The position numbers were made by a program, and so were the translations under genes. 64,000 nt of DNA from Novosphingobium sp. Leaf2 (lineage in GTDB: Bacteria; Pseudomonadota; Alphaproteobacteria; Sphingomonadales; Sphingomonadaceae), in NCBI RefSeq assembly GCF_001421325.1, contig NZ_LMJY01000019.1, forward strand, positions 1-64,000, in the 5' to 3' direction. Under the pieces are notes generated by a model. It was not told the origin of the DNA and did not search any database. It was given only the letters and a program-made list of their open reading frames with translations. Shown piece by piece: positions 1 through 8,759 of this stretch (position 1 is the first letter of the stretch; every line of letters starts with the position of its first letter).

Positions 1-2
1 GG

Positions 3-89
3 CGCCGCGTAGCCACCAGGTTTGACCGCAACATCAAGACCTTCATGGCAACCATCGCCATCGCCGCCTTCGTCATATGGTGGCTCTAA
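3..89 (+). pseudogene. C-terminal tail of an IS5-like transposase, cut by the window edge
   Basis: The open frame entering from the left edge ends in the hydrophobic stretch AFVIWWL followed by TAA. IS5-family transposases of sphingomonads usually end with this kind of arginine-rich segment and then a short hydrophobic tail. About 28 residues are visible, so it cannot be said whether the element is complete. A short GAGTCCGGACCC sequence at 91-102, directly after the stop, would fit a terminal inverted repeat of such an element. This is inference from pattern, because the left end lies outside the window. Confidence 0.6.
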
Positions 90-101
90 TGAGTCCGGAC
101 C

Positions 102-179
102 CTAGTGGTCCGAATAGATTATGACATTCGAACGCAACCTGGCTTCAAGCGGTGTCGAATGTCAGAATCGGACCACTAG
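102..179. repeat. 78-bp imperfect palindrome next to the IS tail
   Basis: The left arm at 102-131 begins CTAGTGGTCCGA and continues to GACATTCGA. It is matched by the right arm at 155-179, which begins TCGAATGTCA and ends TCGGACCACTAG. The outer 12 bases of the two arms are perfect reverse complements, and the inner part pairs with a few unpaired bases. The loop is about 23 bases. It may be a miniature inverted-repeat element, the relic of a second insertion, or a terminator-like fold. The sequence alone does not decide. Confidence 0.6.
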
Positions 180-426
180 TTCATCGATGGACAATTTGGT
201 GAAACCGCAGACCATTTAGCGTAAGCGCTTCGCCCGCCCACGATATCGGCCGCGCGGTTGAACGCTTCGTCCGATCCGAAATCGTCGCGCATAAAGGCAA
301 TCTCCGGCGCGATCGTCGTGGCTGAAGCAGGGGAAGCGCGGCGGCACCGGCCCGGTCCGACCCGAACCGAGACGTGCCAATTATCTCGATCCTTGGGGTC
401 GTGATCCGGCATACACGGAAAACGCC
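180..426. other. Stretch without a supported gene; possible IS-truncated gene remnant
   Basis: A minus-strand frame of 78 codons (412 to 176) is open here. It resembles no family I recognise and takes its stop codon from the palindrome next to the IS tail. It could be the broken remnant of a gene downstream of the decarboxylase that was cut by the insertion. It is not called as a gene. Confidence 0.3.
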
Positions 427-2013
427 CTAAAGAGTGAGAACCTCCAGCAGCGCCGGCCCGCTTGAGCCGATCGCAGCCTGCAGCTTTCCCGCCAGTTCTC
501 CCGGCACGCTGGCACGATCGGCGGCGCAGCCCAGCGATCGGGCGAGCGACACGAAATCGATGCCGGGCAGCTTGGTACCCACTGGATCGACGATCTGGAA
601 AAAGCCCGCGAACTCCTCAAGCGCGCGATATGAACCGTTGTTGATGATGATAAAGGTTACGGGCAGGCCCAGCTGGGCCGCCGAATAGAGCGCCTGGATG
701 GCATACATGCTTGAGCCGTCTCCGATCGTGGCGATTACCCGGCGATCCGGGAAGCCCAGCGCCAAGCCGACCGCAGCCGGTAGCCCATAACCCAGTCCCC
801 CGCTTGCACAATTGAAGAACGAGCGCTCGCGCGTGAGGCGGATCTGGTCCTGCCGGGCGGCGTGTGCCGTGGGGGCTTCATCGACGATCACGCAATCCTG
901 CGGACGCACCTCCTCCAGCGTCTTCATCAGGAAATCGACGGAAATCTTGTCCTCCTCGGCCACGAACGAAGGTAGTGGCCGAACAGGCTCTCTCAGGGGT
1001 GGCGCGACTTTGCCGGTTCGATCGAGCAATCTCTCGATCACCGGCTTCACATTGGCGATGATCGCATCGCCGACAGCGGCGCCGGCCGCCTGATCGGGGT
1101 CCTCGGTAACCAGGATCAGCTGCGATCCGTCTGGGATATGCGGGCCCTCGCCTTCAACATGATAGCTGAAAACTGGTGCGCCGAGCACCACGATCACGTC
1201 GTGCTCGGCCAACCTGGAGACGATCCCTTCCCGCATGGGCGGCAGAAAACCGGCATGCAGCGGATGGTTTTCGGGGAACGGGCAGCGGCTTGCAAACGGA
1301 GCCACAAAAACCTTCGCGGAATATCGTTCCGCCAGTTCCACCATCAGATCGAATGCACCTTCCCGATCGACGGTTGCTCCCACGACGAACGCCGGGTTTC
1401 GGGCATGCATTAGAACGCCCGCCAGTTTATCAATACTATCGTCGTCGGGAAAGCGCACCGCCTGGATGCGACGCGCTACGAGATAGTCGGTCTGCCGATC
1501 CCAATCGTCGACCGGGACCGACACGAAGGTCGGTCCGAACGGCGGCTGCATGGCAATGTGATAAGCTCGCGCGATCGCCAGTGGTACGTCCTCGGCGCGC
1601 GCAGGCTCGACACTGTATTTGACGTATGGCTTGGGAAATTCCGTAGCCTGTGCTGCATACAAGAAGGGATCGAAAGGCAGTATTGATCGCGCCTGCTGCC
1701 CCGCGATTATGACCAGTGGAGTTTTGTTCTTCATCGCAGTGAAAACATTGCCCAGCGCATGGCCCACACCGGCAGCGGAATGAAGGTTCACGATCGAGGC
1801 ATTGCGCGTTGCCTGGGCATAGCCATCGGCCATCGCTACCGCGACCATTTCTTGAAGACCGAGGACATATCGGAAATCGCTGGGAAAGTTTCGGAACATG
1901 GGCAGCTCGGTAGAACCGGGATTGCCGAATATCGTGTCGATCCCGAGCTGTCGGAAGAGATCGAACATGACATCGCGAACGCTGCTGGAACGCGCGGCGG
2001 GTGTGTGGCTCAT
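427..2013 (-). CDS. mdlC: Benzoylformate decarboxylase-like ThDP-dependent enzyme
   Basis: This 528-residue thiamine-diphosphate enzyme most likely removes CO2 from an aryl glyoxylate to give an aromatic aldehyde in the cytoplasm. The N-terminal pyrimidine-binding domain has the cofactor-activating glutamate E55 (LQEMVAVAMADGY). The C-terminal domain has the GDGS...NNG diphosphate motif. Three residues that mark benzoylformate decarboxylase in the Pseudomonas enzyme are kept: the serine of GNPGS (S34), the histidine of NLHSAAG (H78) and the histidine of the PVFSYH segment. Length matches the family. The ATG at 2013 has AGGA seven bases upstream. It follows an aldehyde dehydrogenase by 43 bases, giving an aryl glyoxylate to aryl acid pair. 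The true aryl substrate is unknown, and a phenylglyoxylate analogue from lignin is possible. Confidence 0.85.
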   Translation of the reverse strand: MSHTPAARSSSVRDVMFDLFRQLGIDTIFGNPGSTELPMFRNFPSDFRYVLGLQEMVAVAMADGYAQATRNASIVNLHSAAGVGHALGNVFTAMKNKTPLVIIAGQQARSILPFDPFLYAAQATEFPKPYVKYSVEPARAEDVPLAIARAYHIAMQPPFGPTFVSVPVDDWDRQTDYLVARRIQAVRFPDDDSIDKLAGVLMHARNPAFVVGATVDREGAFDLMVELAERYSAKVFVAPFASRCPFPENHPLHAGFLPPMREGIVSRLAEHDVIVVLGAPVFSYHVEGEGPHIPDGSQLILVTEDPDQAAGAAVGDAIIANVKPVIERLLDRTGKVAPPLREPVRPLPSFVAEEDKISVDFLMKTLEEVRPQDCVIVDEAPTAHAARQDQIRLTRERSFFNCASGGLGYGLPAAVGLALGFPDRRVIATIGDGSSMYAIQALYSAAQLGLPVTFIIINNGSYRALEEFAGFFQIVDPVGTKLPGIDFVSLARSLGCAADRASVPGELAGKLQAAIGSSGPALLEVLTL

Positions 2014-2056
2014 GGCTTATCCTGTAAAGTAGGGAGAGGAGAGACGTTGGCAAGGA

Positions 2057-3484
2057 CTACGCTGCACGCGCCGGGGCGGAGGACAAGGCGATGCTGATCA
2101 CCTGCCCTTGTGTGAATTCATGCAGGCCTTCCTGGCCCAGTTCTGTGCCCAGGCCAGACTGCTTCGCGCCCCGAAACGGAACCGCCGGGTCCATCACCAG
2201 ATGCGTGTTCACCCAGCTCGTACCAGTCTGCAGCCGCTCTGCGATCGCCGCAGCGCGACCGCAGTCAGCGCCCCAGACGGACCCACCCAGACCGAAGGGG
2301 CCGGCATTCGCGCGCACCACTGCATCGTCGACGTCCGTATAGCGCAAGATGGGGATGATAGGACCGAACTGCTCTTCGCGGACCAGCTCGGCGTCATCGG
2401 CGATGTCTCGAACGACGGTTGGCTCGATAAACAAGCCTTCCCCCTCGATCGCATGGCCGCCGGTCATGATTGTGCCCTCCTGCCGCGTCCGGTCTAGGAG
2501 CGCGCGCAGCTTGTCGAAGTGCGCACGGTTCTGGACAGGCCCCATCTGTACGCCGGGATCCGCCCCGTTTCCGACCACTACGGACCTGGCGATAGCGGCC
2601 ATCTCGTTGCAAAACGCATCATAGTGCCGCGCGGGCACAAAGATCCGTTTGATGGCCATGCACACCTGCCCAGCATTCGCCATTGCCAGCGGAAAAATCC
2701 GCCTCGCGACATCGACCGGATCGACATCGTCCAGCACGATTGCGGCATCGTTTCCGCCCAGTTCGAGTGTGATCCGCTTGATCGTGCCGGAAGCGGAGGC
2801 CATCACCTTGCGGCCCGTGGCGGTTGAGCCAGTGAACGCGATCTTGGCGATATCAGGGTGCGACGTTATTGCCTCCCCCAGGTCGTTCTCATCGCAGATG
2901 ATATTGATCACGCCGGCCGGAAGCAGCGATTGGCAGATTTCGCCGAACAGCAGGATCGTCAACGGGGTGGTCGCCGCCGGTTTAAGCAGCAACGTGTTGC
3001 CCGTTATCAGCGCGGCGCCCACCTTCCCGAGCATGAGAATGATGGGAAAGTTCCACGGCGCGATCGCGGCTACTACACCCAGCGAACGACGTCGCTCAAC
3101 GACTTTCATATTGTCGTCCGCGCGGATGGTCCGGTCCTCGATGCGCATCGCCGCGGCGGCGCGAAGCAGTCCGATCCCGCCACGAACCTCGGCCATGGCT
3201 TGATCGGCGGGCTTGCCCTGCTCGCACGTTAGCAAGGCCGCGAATTCGGCCGCCCGGGCCGTCATGGCATCCGCGATCGCGGCTATCGCAGACGCGCGAT
3301 CGTCTTGAGGCGTCGCACTCCAGTTCGGCCAGGCTCGCCGCGCGGCGGCTACCGCTTCGTCCAGAATGTCGCGATCAGCTTTCGGACAGAGTGCGAACGT
3401 CGCGCCCGTCGCCGGATTGACAACGGGAAATGTCGCAGCCCCGGCATGCGGCATTCCATTCAACAGCATCGAATATTTGCGCAC
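2057..3484 (-). CDS. NAD(P)-dependent aldehyde dehydrogenase
   Basis: A 475-residue enzyme of the aldehyde dehydrogenase superfamily that oxidises an aldehyde to its acid with NAD(P). Visible motifs in order are APWNFP (Asn of the oxyanion hole), LELGGND (general base Glu), NAGQVC (nucleophile Cys) and EEQFGPI (cofactor Glu). The start is GTG at 3484, with GGAGAG six bases upstream. It lies just upstream of the benzoylformate decarboxylase-like gene on the same strand. The likely substrate is therefore the aromatic aldehyde made by that enzyme, a role like benzaldehyde dehydrogenase of the mandelate pathway. Substrate assignment is inference from context; the family assignment is secure. Confidence 0.88.
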   Translation of the reverse strand: MRKYSMLLNGMPHAGAATFPVVNPATGATFALCPKADRDILDEAVAAARRAWPNWSATPQDDRASAIAAIADAMTARAAEFAALLTCEQGKPADQAMAEVRGGIGLLRAAAAMRIEDRTIRADDNMKVVERRRSLGVVAAIAPWNFPIILMLGKVGAALITGNTLLLKPAATTPLTILLFGEICQSLLPAGVINIICDENDLGEAITSHPDIAKIAFTGSTATGRKVMASASGTIKRITLELGGNDAAIVLDDVDPVDVARRIFPLAMANAGQVCMAIKRIFVPARHYDAFCNEMAAIARSVVVGNGADPGVQMGPVQNRAHFDKLRALLDRTRQEGTIMTGGHAIEGEGLFIEPTVVRDIADDAELVREEQFGPIIPILRYTDVDDAVVRANAGPFGLGGSVWGADCGRAAAIAERLQTGTSWVNTHLVMDPAVPFRGAKQSGLGTELGQEGLHEFTQGQVISIALSSAPARAA

Positions 3485-3681
3485 TTAACTCTCCAATCGC
3501 CTCGCCCGCAGGGCGAATAGCCCTGCGGAGGTACATCACACCGAGCGCAGCGGCGGAAAGTGAACTTCGCGCCTCCCTGCTCACCGGATATCACCTTTAT
3601 TATTCTACATGGAGTATATATTAGTCTATAACTTTCCACAATGATGATTTAGTGTAGAAGTCTCGACCCTGAGGAGAGCGT
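3485..3681. promoter_or_regulatory. AT-rich divergent promoter region with a 7-bp inverted repeat
   Basis: This 197-bp gap separates the minus-strand aldehyde dehydrogenase from the plus-strand SDR gene. It becomes strikingly AT-rich between about 3595 and 3660. An inverted repeat TTCTACA (3603-3609) and TGTAGAA (3653-3659) brackets the AT-rich core and may bind a regulator. No regulator gene lies nearby. A GAGGAGAG ribosome site precedes the SDR start. Confidence 0.4.
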
Positions 3682-4656
3682 ATGATCTTGATAATCGGCG
3701 GAAACGGGTTCGTGGGTCAGCATCTTGCGGCGAATCTGGCCAGGAAAAACCAGCGGGTTACGATAGCCGGGAGAAGCAGCGCCCGCTTGCCGGACATGCT
3801 CGCCCAACTGGCCGATGCAAACATCGCCGTCGACAAGGTGGACGTAACCAGCCCGTTCGATGTCATGGGCCTATTCCATCGCCACCGGCCCGAGATCGTG
3901 ATCGATCTGTCCGGCCATGCGCCGAAGAAGCTGTCGCTAGGCGCCGATGTCCAGTTTCGCGTCAACTCGCTGACGAATATCCTGGAGGCGGCGCGTATCC
4001 ACGTCACGGGCAAGATCGTGCTGATGAGTTCGATGGATACCTACTGGGGGCTGGACAACGATCTTGCGCCCTATCGGGAGGATATGCCGGTTCCCCTGAT
4101 CGAGAACGACGATCACTTCATCGTCCAGGCATGGGCCAAGAAAACACTCGAGGTCATTGCCAATCTGTATATCCGGGAAGCGGGATCACCGATACGCATA
4201 GCACGCGCCGCTGGGGTCTATGGTCCGCTGTACCGCACGTTGATGAACGTCCCGAGCCGCCTGGCGCATGCTGCAGTGGGTCGTCTCGACCTGACCGCCA
4301 CGGTCCTGCCGGCAGCGGAAGACGGCTATGATCAGATCTTTGTCGAAGACATGGTCGAAGGACTGGCCATGCTGGCCCTGGCCGACGATTTGCGCCACCG
4401 TGTTTACAACCTGGGCAGTGGCGAGGCGTACACCTATCAACGCTTTGCACAAGCTGCGATGGCGGCGCGACCGGGGTTTGCGATCTCCCTCCCCTCGCGG
4501 GCTGAAGGCGGCGGCGCGCTCATCGGGCCGGACCAGATGGCCGGGCGCTGCATCGATATCAGCCGCGCCCGGACAGAGCTGGGTTTTCAGCCGCGTTTCA
4601 CGCCCGAAACCGCAATGGCGAAATACATCGCATGGCTGGAGGAGACCCCCCTCTAG
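3682..4656 (+). CDS. Atypical extended SDR / NAD-dependent epimerase-dehydratase family protein
   Basis: A 324-residue Rossmann protein with the N-terminal dinucleotide motif GGNGFVG (residues 6-12), an acidic D-V pair after strand three (VDVTS) and a conserved Ser pair (SSMD, 116-117), as in extended short-chain dehydrogenases such as sugar epimerases. The usual catalytic Tyr-x3-Lys is not intact: the lysine (K153/K154) sits in QAWAKK, where Gln or Ala replaces Tyr. It may use another residue or be non-catalytic. It has a strong ribosome site (GAGGAGAG). It is transcribed away from the aldehyde dehydrogenase and towards the acyl-CoA ligase, so it is its own unit. Substrate is unknown; given the neighbours it may act on an aromatic intermediate. 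Confidence 0.75.
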   Translation: MILIIGGNGFVGQHLAANLARKNQRVTIAGRSSARLPDMLAQLADANIAVDKVDVTSPFDVMGLFHRHRPEIVIDLSGHAPKKLSLGADVQFRVNSLTNILEAARIHVTGKIVLMSSMDTYWGLDNDLAPYREDMPVPLIENDDHFIVQAWAKKTLEVIANLYIREAGSPIRIARAAGVYGPLYRTLMNVPSRLAHAAVGRLDLTATVLPAAEDGYDQIFVEDMVEGLAMLALADDLRHRVYNLGSGEAYTYQRFAQAAMAARPGFAISLPSRAEGGGALIGPDQMAGRCIDISRARTELGFQPRFTPETAMAKYIAWLEETPL

Positions 4657-4743
4657 CCGTTGATCCATTCGCTGAAACGGTGCCTGATGGAAAGGCGTCG
4701 CGCCACCATCGCGCCATCCGGTGTCGGCACCCCGCCTTACCGC

Positions 4744-6378
4744 CTAACTGGCCGCGTCCGATAGTTGGATCCGCAAATCCCGCTTCAGCAGCTTGCCGCT
4801 GGCGTTCTTGGGCAGACTGTCGACGAAACAGACCTTCTTGGGCACCTTGAACGTGGCAAGCCTCGATCGGCAGAACGCGATCACGTCCGCCGCAGACAGC
4901 GTGCTGCCCTGCTTCAACACGATCGCGGCGCAGACCATCTCGATCCAGCGATCATGAGGAATGCCCACGACGGCGACCTCGGATACTTCACCAAGCTGAT
5001 AGATCACCTCTTCGACCTCGCGCGAGGAGACGTTTTCTCCCCCGGATTTGATCATGTCCTTTTTGCGATCGACGACCGTGATGAAGCCCTCGGCATCGGT
5101 GGTGGCCAGATCTCCGCTGTGGAACCAGCCCCCTGCGAAAGCCTCTTGGGTGCGCGCCGGATCACGCCAGTACCCATTAAAAAGCTGCGGCGATCGATGC
5201 ACAATCTCGCCCACCTCGCCTGGTACAACATCCGCCATGGCCTCATCGACCACGCGGGTCTCGACATGAAGGACCGGCTTGCCCGCCGACCCGGCCTTCC
5301 TCTCCTGGTCCTCCGGCCTCAGCACCGCGGCGACAGGTGCGATTTCAGTCTGACCGTAGCAGTTCCACAGCCGAAGCCCCGGGACACGCGAACGCAGCTC
5401 CTTCAGTATCTCTACCGGCATAATCGACGCGCCGTAATAGCCATGGGTCAGCCGCGACAGGTCGCACGCATCGAAGAGTGGGGATCTGAGCAACGATATC
5501 CATACGGTGGGCGGCGCGAAGAACGACGTCACACCGCGCGCTGCCATCAACGGCAGCACGATATCCGGCGCGGGAGAATCGACGATGATGTTCGATGCGC
5601 CCACCTGCAGGGCAGGCCCTAGGAAAGCGTCGAGCTGGGCGCAATGAAACAAGGGCAGTGCGTTGAGTACCACCGCACGGTCCGTCCATTCGCAATCGAT
5701 CACGCAGCTCTGATACTGCCACAGCACCGAGTCATGCGTCAGCATGGCACCCTTCGGACGCGATTCCGTACCGCTGGTGTAAATGATCTGCGCTAGCGAG
5801 GACGCCGAGATCGTCGTGTCAGGCATGGCAGGTGCGTCCACGAGGAATGCGGAAAAATCCCCTGCTTCCCTGTATCCGTCCCTGCCCAGGGGACCGCCCT
5901 GCATGGCAATGACCCGGTCGAGGCCGACTTGCATCGCGGCGGAGCGTCCCGCCGCCGCGCAATGATGATCGACGAAGAGGATCGTCGGCTCGCAATTGCT
6001 GAGGATGAAGGCGACCTCGTCGCTCGTCAGCATGAAATTTATCGGAACCAATACCGCGCCGCACCTTGCGACCGCAAACCTCAAGGCGACGAACCAGTGG
6101 CTGTTCCGCGAAAGTAGCGCTACGCGGTCTCCGGGGCAGATTCCATCTGCAGCGAGGTTAGCGGCGATCCGGTCTACGAGCGCGACCAGCGCCGAATAGG
6201 TCCAGCTTTTCTCGCCATAGGTGATCGCCATCTTTTGCGGAAAGCGGTGGGCGGTCCGGTAAAGCATGTCGGCCAGGGTCTGCCGGCGCGGCGCGGCTGC
6301 AACTCCCGATCCGGGGACCAGACATTCGTCGCGTGCGCGACTCTGATTCGCACCATATTCAAGCGTGTTGGCCGGCAT
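4744..6378 (-). CDS. AMP-forming acyl-CoA ligase (aryl- or fatty-acid type)
   Basis: A 544-residue member of the ANL adenylating superfamily that activates a carboxylic acid with ATP and CoA. The phosphate-binding loop YTSGTESRPKG, the NCYGQTE motif, the hinge region RKKDMIKSGGEN and the C-terminal catalytic lysine in NASGKLLKRDL are all present. The length is normal. Its ATG overlaps the stop of the upstream MFS gene (TGATG), which implies translational coupling. With the MFS carrier, the exported hydrolase and the TonB receptor it forms one minus-strand operon. The acid could be the product of the decarboxylase/dehydrogenase pair or a side-chain acid of a lignin-like compound. The substrate cannot be read from sequence. 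Confidence 0.85.
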   Translation of the reverse strand: MPANTLEYGANQSRARDECLVPGSGVAAAPRRQTLADMLYRTAHRFPQKMAITYGEKSWTYSALVALVDRIAANLAADGICPGDRVALLSRNSHWFVALRFAVARCGAVLVPINFMLTSDEVAFILSNCEPTILFVDHHCAAAGRSAAMQVGLDRVIAMQGGPLGRDGYREAGDFSAFLVDAPAMPDTTISASSLAQIIYTSGTESRPKGAMLTHDSVLWQYQSCVIDCEWTDRAVVLNALPLFHCAQLDAFLGPALQVGASNIIVDSPAPDIVLPLMAARGVTSFFAPPTVWISLLRSPLFDACDLSRLTHGYYGASIMPVEILKELRSRVPGLRLWNCYGQTEIAPVAAVLRPEDQERKAGSAGKPVLHVETRVVDEAMADVVPGEVGEIVHRSPQLFNGYWRDPARTQEAFAGGWFHSGDLATTDAEGFITVVDRKKDMIKSGGENVSSREVEEVIYQLGEVSEVAVVGIPHDRWIEMVCAAIVLKQGSTLSAADVIAFCRSRLATFKVPKKVCFVDSLPKNASGKLLKRDLRIQLSDAAS

Positions 6379-7691
6379 CAGCGTTCCTCCAAGCGAGCAA
6401 ACTCACGCCGCAGCGAGCGGGCTGCCACGAAAAATGCGCCCGTGCCGATCGCGCAGCCCACGAAGGCGACCCCCATTAGGCCCGCGCTCAGTTCTCCATA
6501 AGCCTGCGGGAATATCCGCCCCAGCATGGGTACGAGCGCCGGCCCCAAGCCAAGCCCTATGCCACTGACGCAGATTAACAGTAGCGAGGTGACGGTCGCC
6601 CGCATCGATCCTGGCACAGTGGACTGGATTAGAACGAGAATGGCGTTGGTGATGCCCACCAGCAGGAAGGCTCCCATCGTGGATAGGATCAGGAAGGAAT
6701 GTGCATTGCCCGATATCGTCGACAGCACCACCAAGATCCCGGCGGCAATGACGCCCGTCGCCGGCAACAGACTTGCTACCGTAATATTGCGCGCGGCCAC
6801 AATCCGGATCACGAAGGGGACGATGATCGTTCCGCCGACCGCCGATACAAACTGCGAGAGGCCCAGCCAGCTTCCTGCCTCTGCGCTCGCCAACCCGAAA
6901 CTTCTGCTGAGATGGGCGGCCGACCATGCGATAAGTGCATAGCTGATCAATTGCGCCGCGCCAGCACCAGCGAACAGGCCGCCATACAAAGCGCGCTCCT
7001 TCCGCAGAAACCGGAACACGTCGCCCATCGATACCTTTGCCTCTAACTCGGAACGCGAGGGTTCGCGCGCGATAAACGCAAAGGCGACGGTGAGGGCGAT
7101 CCCCGGCATTCCCACGATCATCAATGCCAGGCGCCACGCCGACATACCCATCGATGCTTGTGCCTGTTCCGCCCAGGCGATGACACCGGCACCGGCGATA
7201 AAAGCTATGGATGCTCCCATCATACCCATGGCGCTGAGCAGCGTCCCGGCGATCATTCGCCGCCGCGGAGGAAAAGCATCGGTCAGGAGCGAGAATGCCG
7301 CAGGGGTAAGCGCGGCTTCGCCCGTGGCAAGACCGATCCGCAGCAATGCCAGCGTCGCATAATTCGTCGCGAATGCAGAACCGATCGTACATAGCGACCA
7401 GAACACTACCCCGGCGATGATCAGCCGCTTGCGATTATGGTTGTCTGCAAGGCGCGCAAGGGGAATGCCCATAAGCGCATAGAACACCGCGAAGAAAGTT
7501 CCGAACAGAAGTCCGAGCTGGACGTCGTTCAGGTGGAGATCAGCCTTCAGTGGCGCTACCAAAAGGGCCAAAATGAAGCGGTCGACGAACGATACCATCC
7601 AAAGCAGGCCAAGAATGACCAGCATCGCCCATGCCCGCCACTCCGATCTGCCATCGGAGTATCTCGGCGCCACGGCAGCTACTTCAGACAT
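6378..7691 (-). CDS. MFS transporter
   Basis: A 437-residue inner-membrane carrier with about twelve hydrophobic segments. The loop after the second segment holds a major-facilitator signature (ARLADNHNRKRLI), and FVDRFILALLVAPLK lies in the first segment. The pattern resembles the spinster/hexuronate-type carriers that often move organic acids in sphingomonad catabolic clusters. The ATG has AGGA eight bases upstream. The stop of the upstream hydrolase gene lies three bases before this start, and this gene's stop overlaps the ligase start. It probably moves the substrate or a breakdown product across the inner membrane after outer-membrane entry through the TonB receptor. Confidence 0.85.
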   Translation of the reverse strand: MSEVAAVAPRYSDGRSEWRAWAMLVILGLLWMVSFVDRFILALLVAPLKADLHLNDVQLGLLFGTFFAVFYALMGIPLARLADNHNRKRLIIAGVVFWSLCTIGSAFATNYATLALLRIGLATGEAALTPAAFSLLTDAFPPRRRMIAGTLLSAMGMMGASIAFIAGAGVIAWAEQAQASMGMSAWRLALMIVGMPGIALTVAFAFIAREPSRSELEAKVSMGDVFRFLRKERALYGGLFAGAGAAQLISYALIAWSAAHLSRSFGLASAEAGSWLGLSQFVSAVGGTIIVPFVIRIVAARNITVASLLPATGVIAAGILVVLSTISGNAHSFLILSTMGAFLLVGITNAILVLIQSTVPGSMRATVTSLLLICVSGIGLGLGPALVPMLGRIFPQAYGELSAGLMGVAFVGCAIGTGAFFVAARSLRREFARLEER

Positions 7692-7694
7692 CCA

Positions 7695-8759
7695 TTAATC
7701 CTCGCCGCTCAAATCTGTCTTGTAATTTTTGAAGCGCTGGCTAGCTTTCCTACAGACTTCGCCGGATACCTCGTTGATGGGTATCTCCATTAGATCCTGC
7801 CCAGCGATGATACGTCCCCGGAACGCCTCGCCAACTCCGTTTACGAAGGCCGACGAGTCCTTTCCGGTGTTCGGAACGAAATGCGTGAGGATCACTGTTT
7901 TGACTTTCGCGTTGGCGGCGATCTTACCGAGCATGTCGGCTTGAATATGCGTCTCAAGCATATGCTGGATGGTTCCGGCCGCTCGTTCGGGGCTGTAATT
8001 GTACTTTTTTGCCCTTGCATTAACGAATTGCCGTGTCGCCACCGGATCCAGCACTTCCGAAACCAAGAAATCAGCATTCTGCGCTGCCCGTTGAATCACC
8101 TCATCTGCACCGGAATCGCCTGTTATAGTAATGACACGGCCCCTTGTCTCAATTCTATAGGACAGCGACTGATCGCGGCCATAAGCGACTGTACCAGGCT
8201 TGAGATGCGCAAAATGAGTGTTCTCGTAGGCACGCACCTTCATCCGTTCGTCCTCGAACACTACACCGCCGGGCGCAACCTCGCGCACGATCACGTCCTT
8301 GTCCATGCGGAGAGGCTGTCGCATGACTTCCGAATTGAATATCTCGATACTGTGCCGAAAGGCGGCCAAAGATTCCGTTACGACTTCCCGCGTTCCCTTG
8401 GGTCCGACGATCTCAATCGGTCTAGGCAGATCGGCAAACCAGGCGGTTGCCAGGAACAAGCCAAGATCTCCCGTATGATCGAAGTGATTGTGGGTAATAA
8501 AAACGTGGCGGACTGCATTGGCCGGAAAGCCCGCTTCCGCAAGCCGACGGACACTTCCGTCGCCCACATCAAACAAATAGGGAGTGCCGCCGATCACCAG
8601 CGCGGTTGCGGCTTGGGCACGAACGGCGGAAGGCGTGGGCCCCCCCGCCGTTCCTAGCAGAACGATCCGGTCGGTTTCCGGACCGCATATCCTCGTCGTT
8701 TCGAGCTGCGGTGCGGCTGCAGTGGCGGTGAGAACGAGCAGGCCAGCTAGAAGGCTCAC
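7695..8759 (-). CDS. Exported metallo-beta-lactamase-fold hydrolase
   Basis: A predicted periplasmic zinc hydrolase of about 354 residues. The frame is open back to 8891, but a GTG at 8759 overlapping the receptor stop (GTGA) gives a clean signal peptide (VSLLAGLLVLTATAAA), so this start is preferred. The zinc motif HNHFDH spans residues 90-95. Later ligands are likely in TGDSGAD and LTHFVPN. This resembles the arylsulfatase / RNase Z / lactonase branch of the fold. Lying between a TonB receptor and an MFS carrier, it may hydrolyse the imported compound (ester, lactone or sulfate) in the periplasm before inner-membrane uptake. The reaction is not determined. Confidence 0.8.
   Translation of the reverse strand: MSLLAGLLVLTATAAAPQLETTRICGPETDRIVLLGTAGGPTPSAVRAQAATALVIGGTPYLFDVGDGSVRRLAEAGFPANAVRHVFITHNHFDHTGDLGLFLATAWFADLPRPIEIVGPKGTREVVTESLAAFRHSIEIFNSEVMRQPLRMDKDVIVREVAPGGVVFEDERMKVRAYENTHFAHLKPGTVAYGRDQSLSYRIETRGRVITITGDSGADEVIQRAAQNADFLVSEVLDPVATRQFVNARAKKYNYSPERAAGTIQHMLETHIQADMLGKIAANAKVKTVILTHFVPNTGKDSSAFVNGVGEAFRGRIIAGQDLMEIPINEVSGEVCRKASQRFKNYKTDLSGED

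Noticed and set aside
176..412. Minus-strand frame of 78 codons beside the IS tail
   Set aside because: No recognisable domain, and its stop lies in the palindrome. Kept only as a note on a possible remnant.
1436..2053. Long minus-strand frame overlapping the decarboxylase
   Set aside because: It is an out-of-frame shadow, Arg/Ser-rich, over the strongly supported decarboxylase gene.
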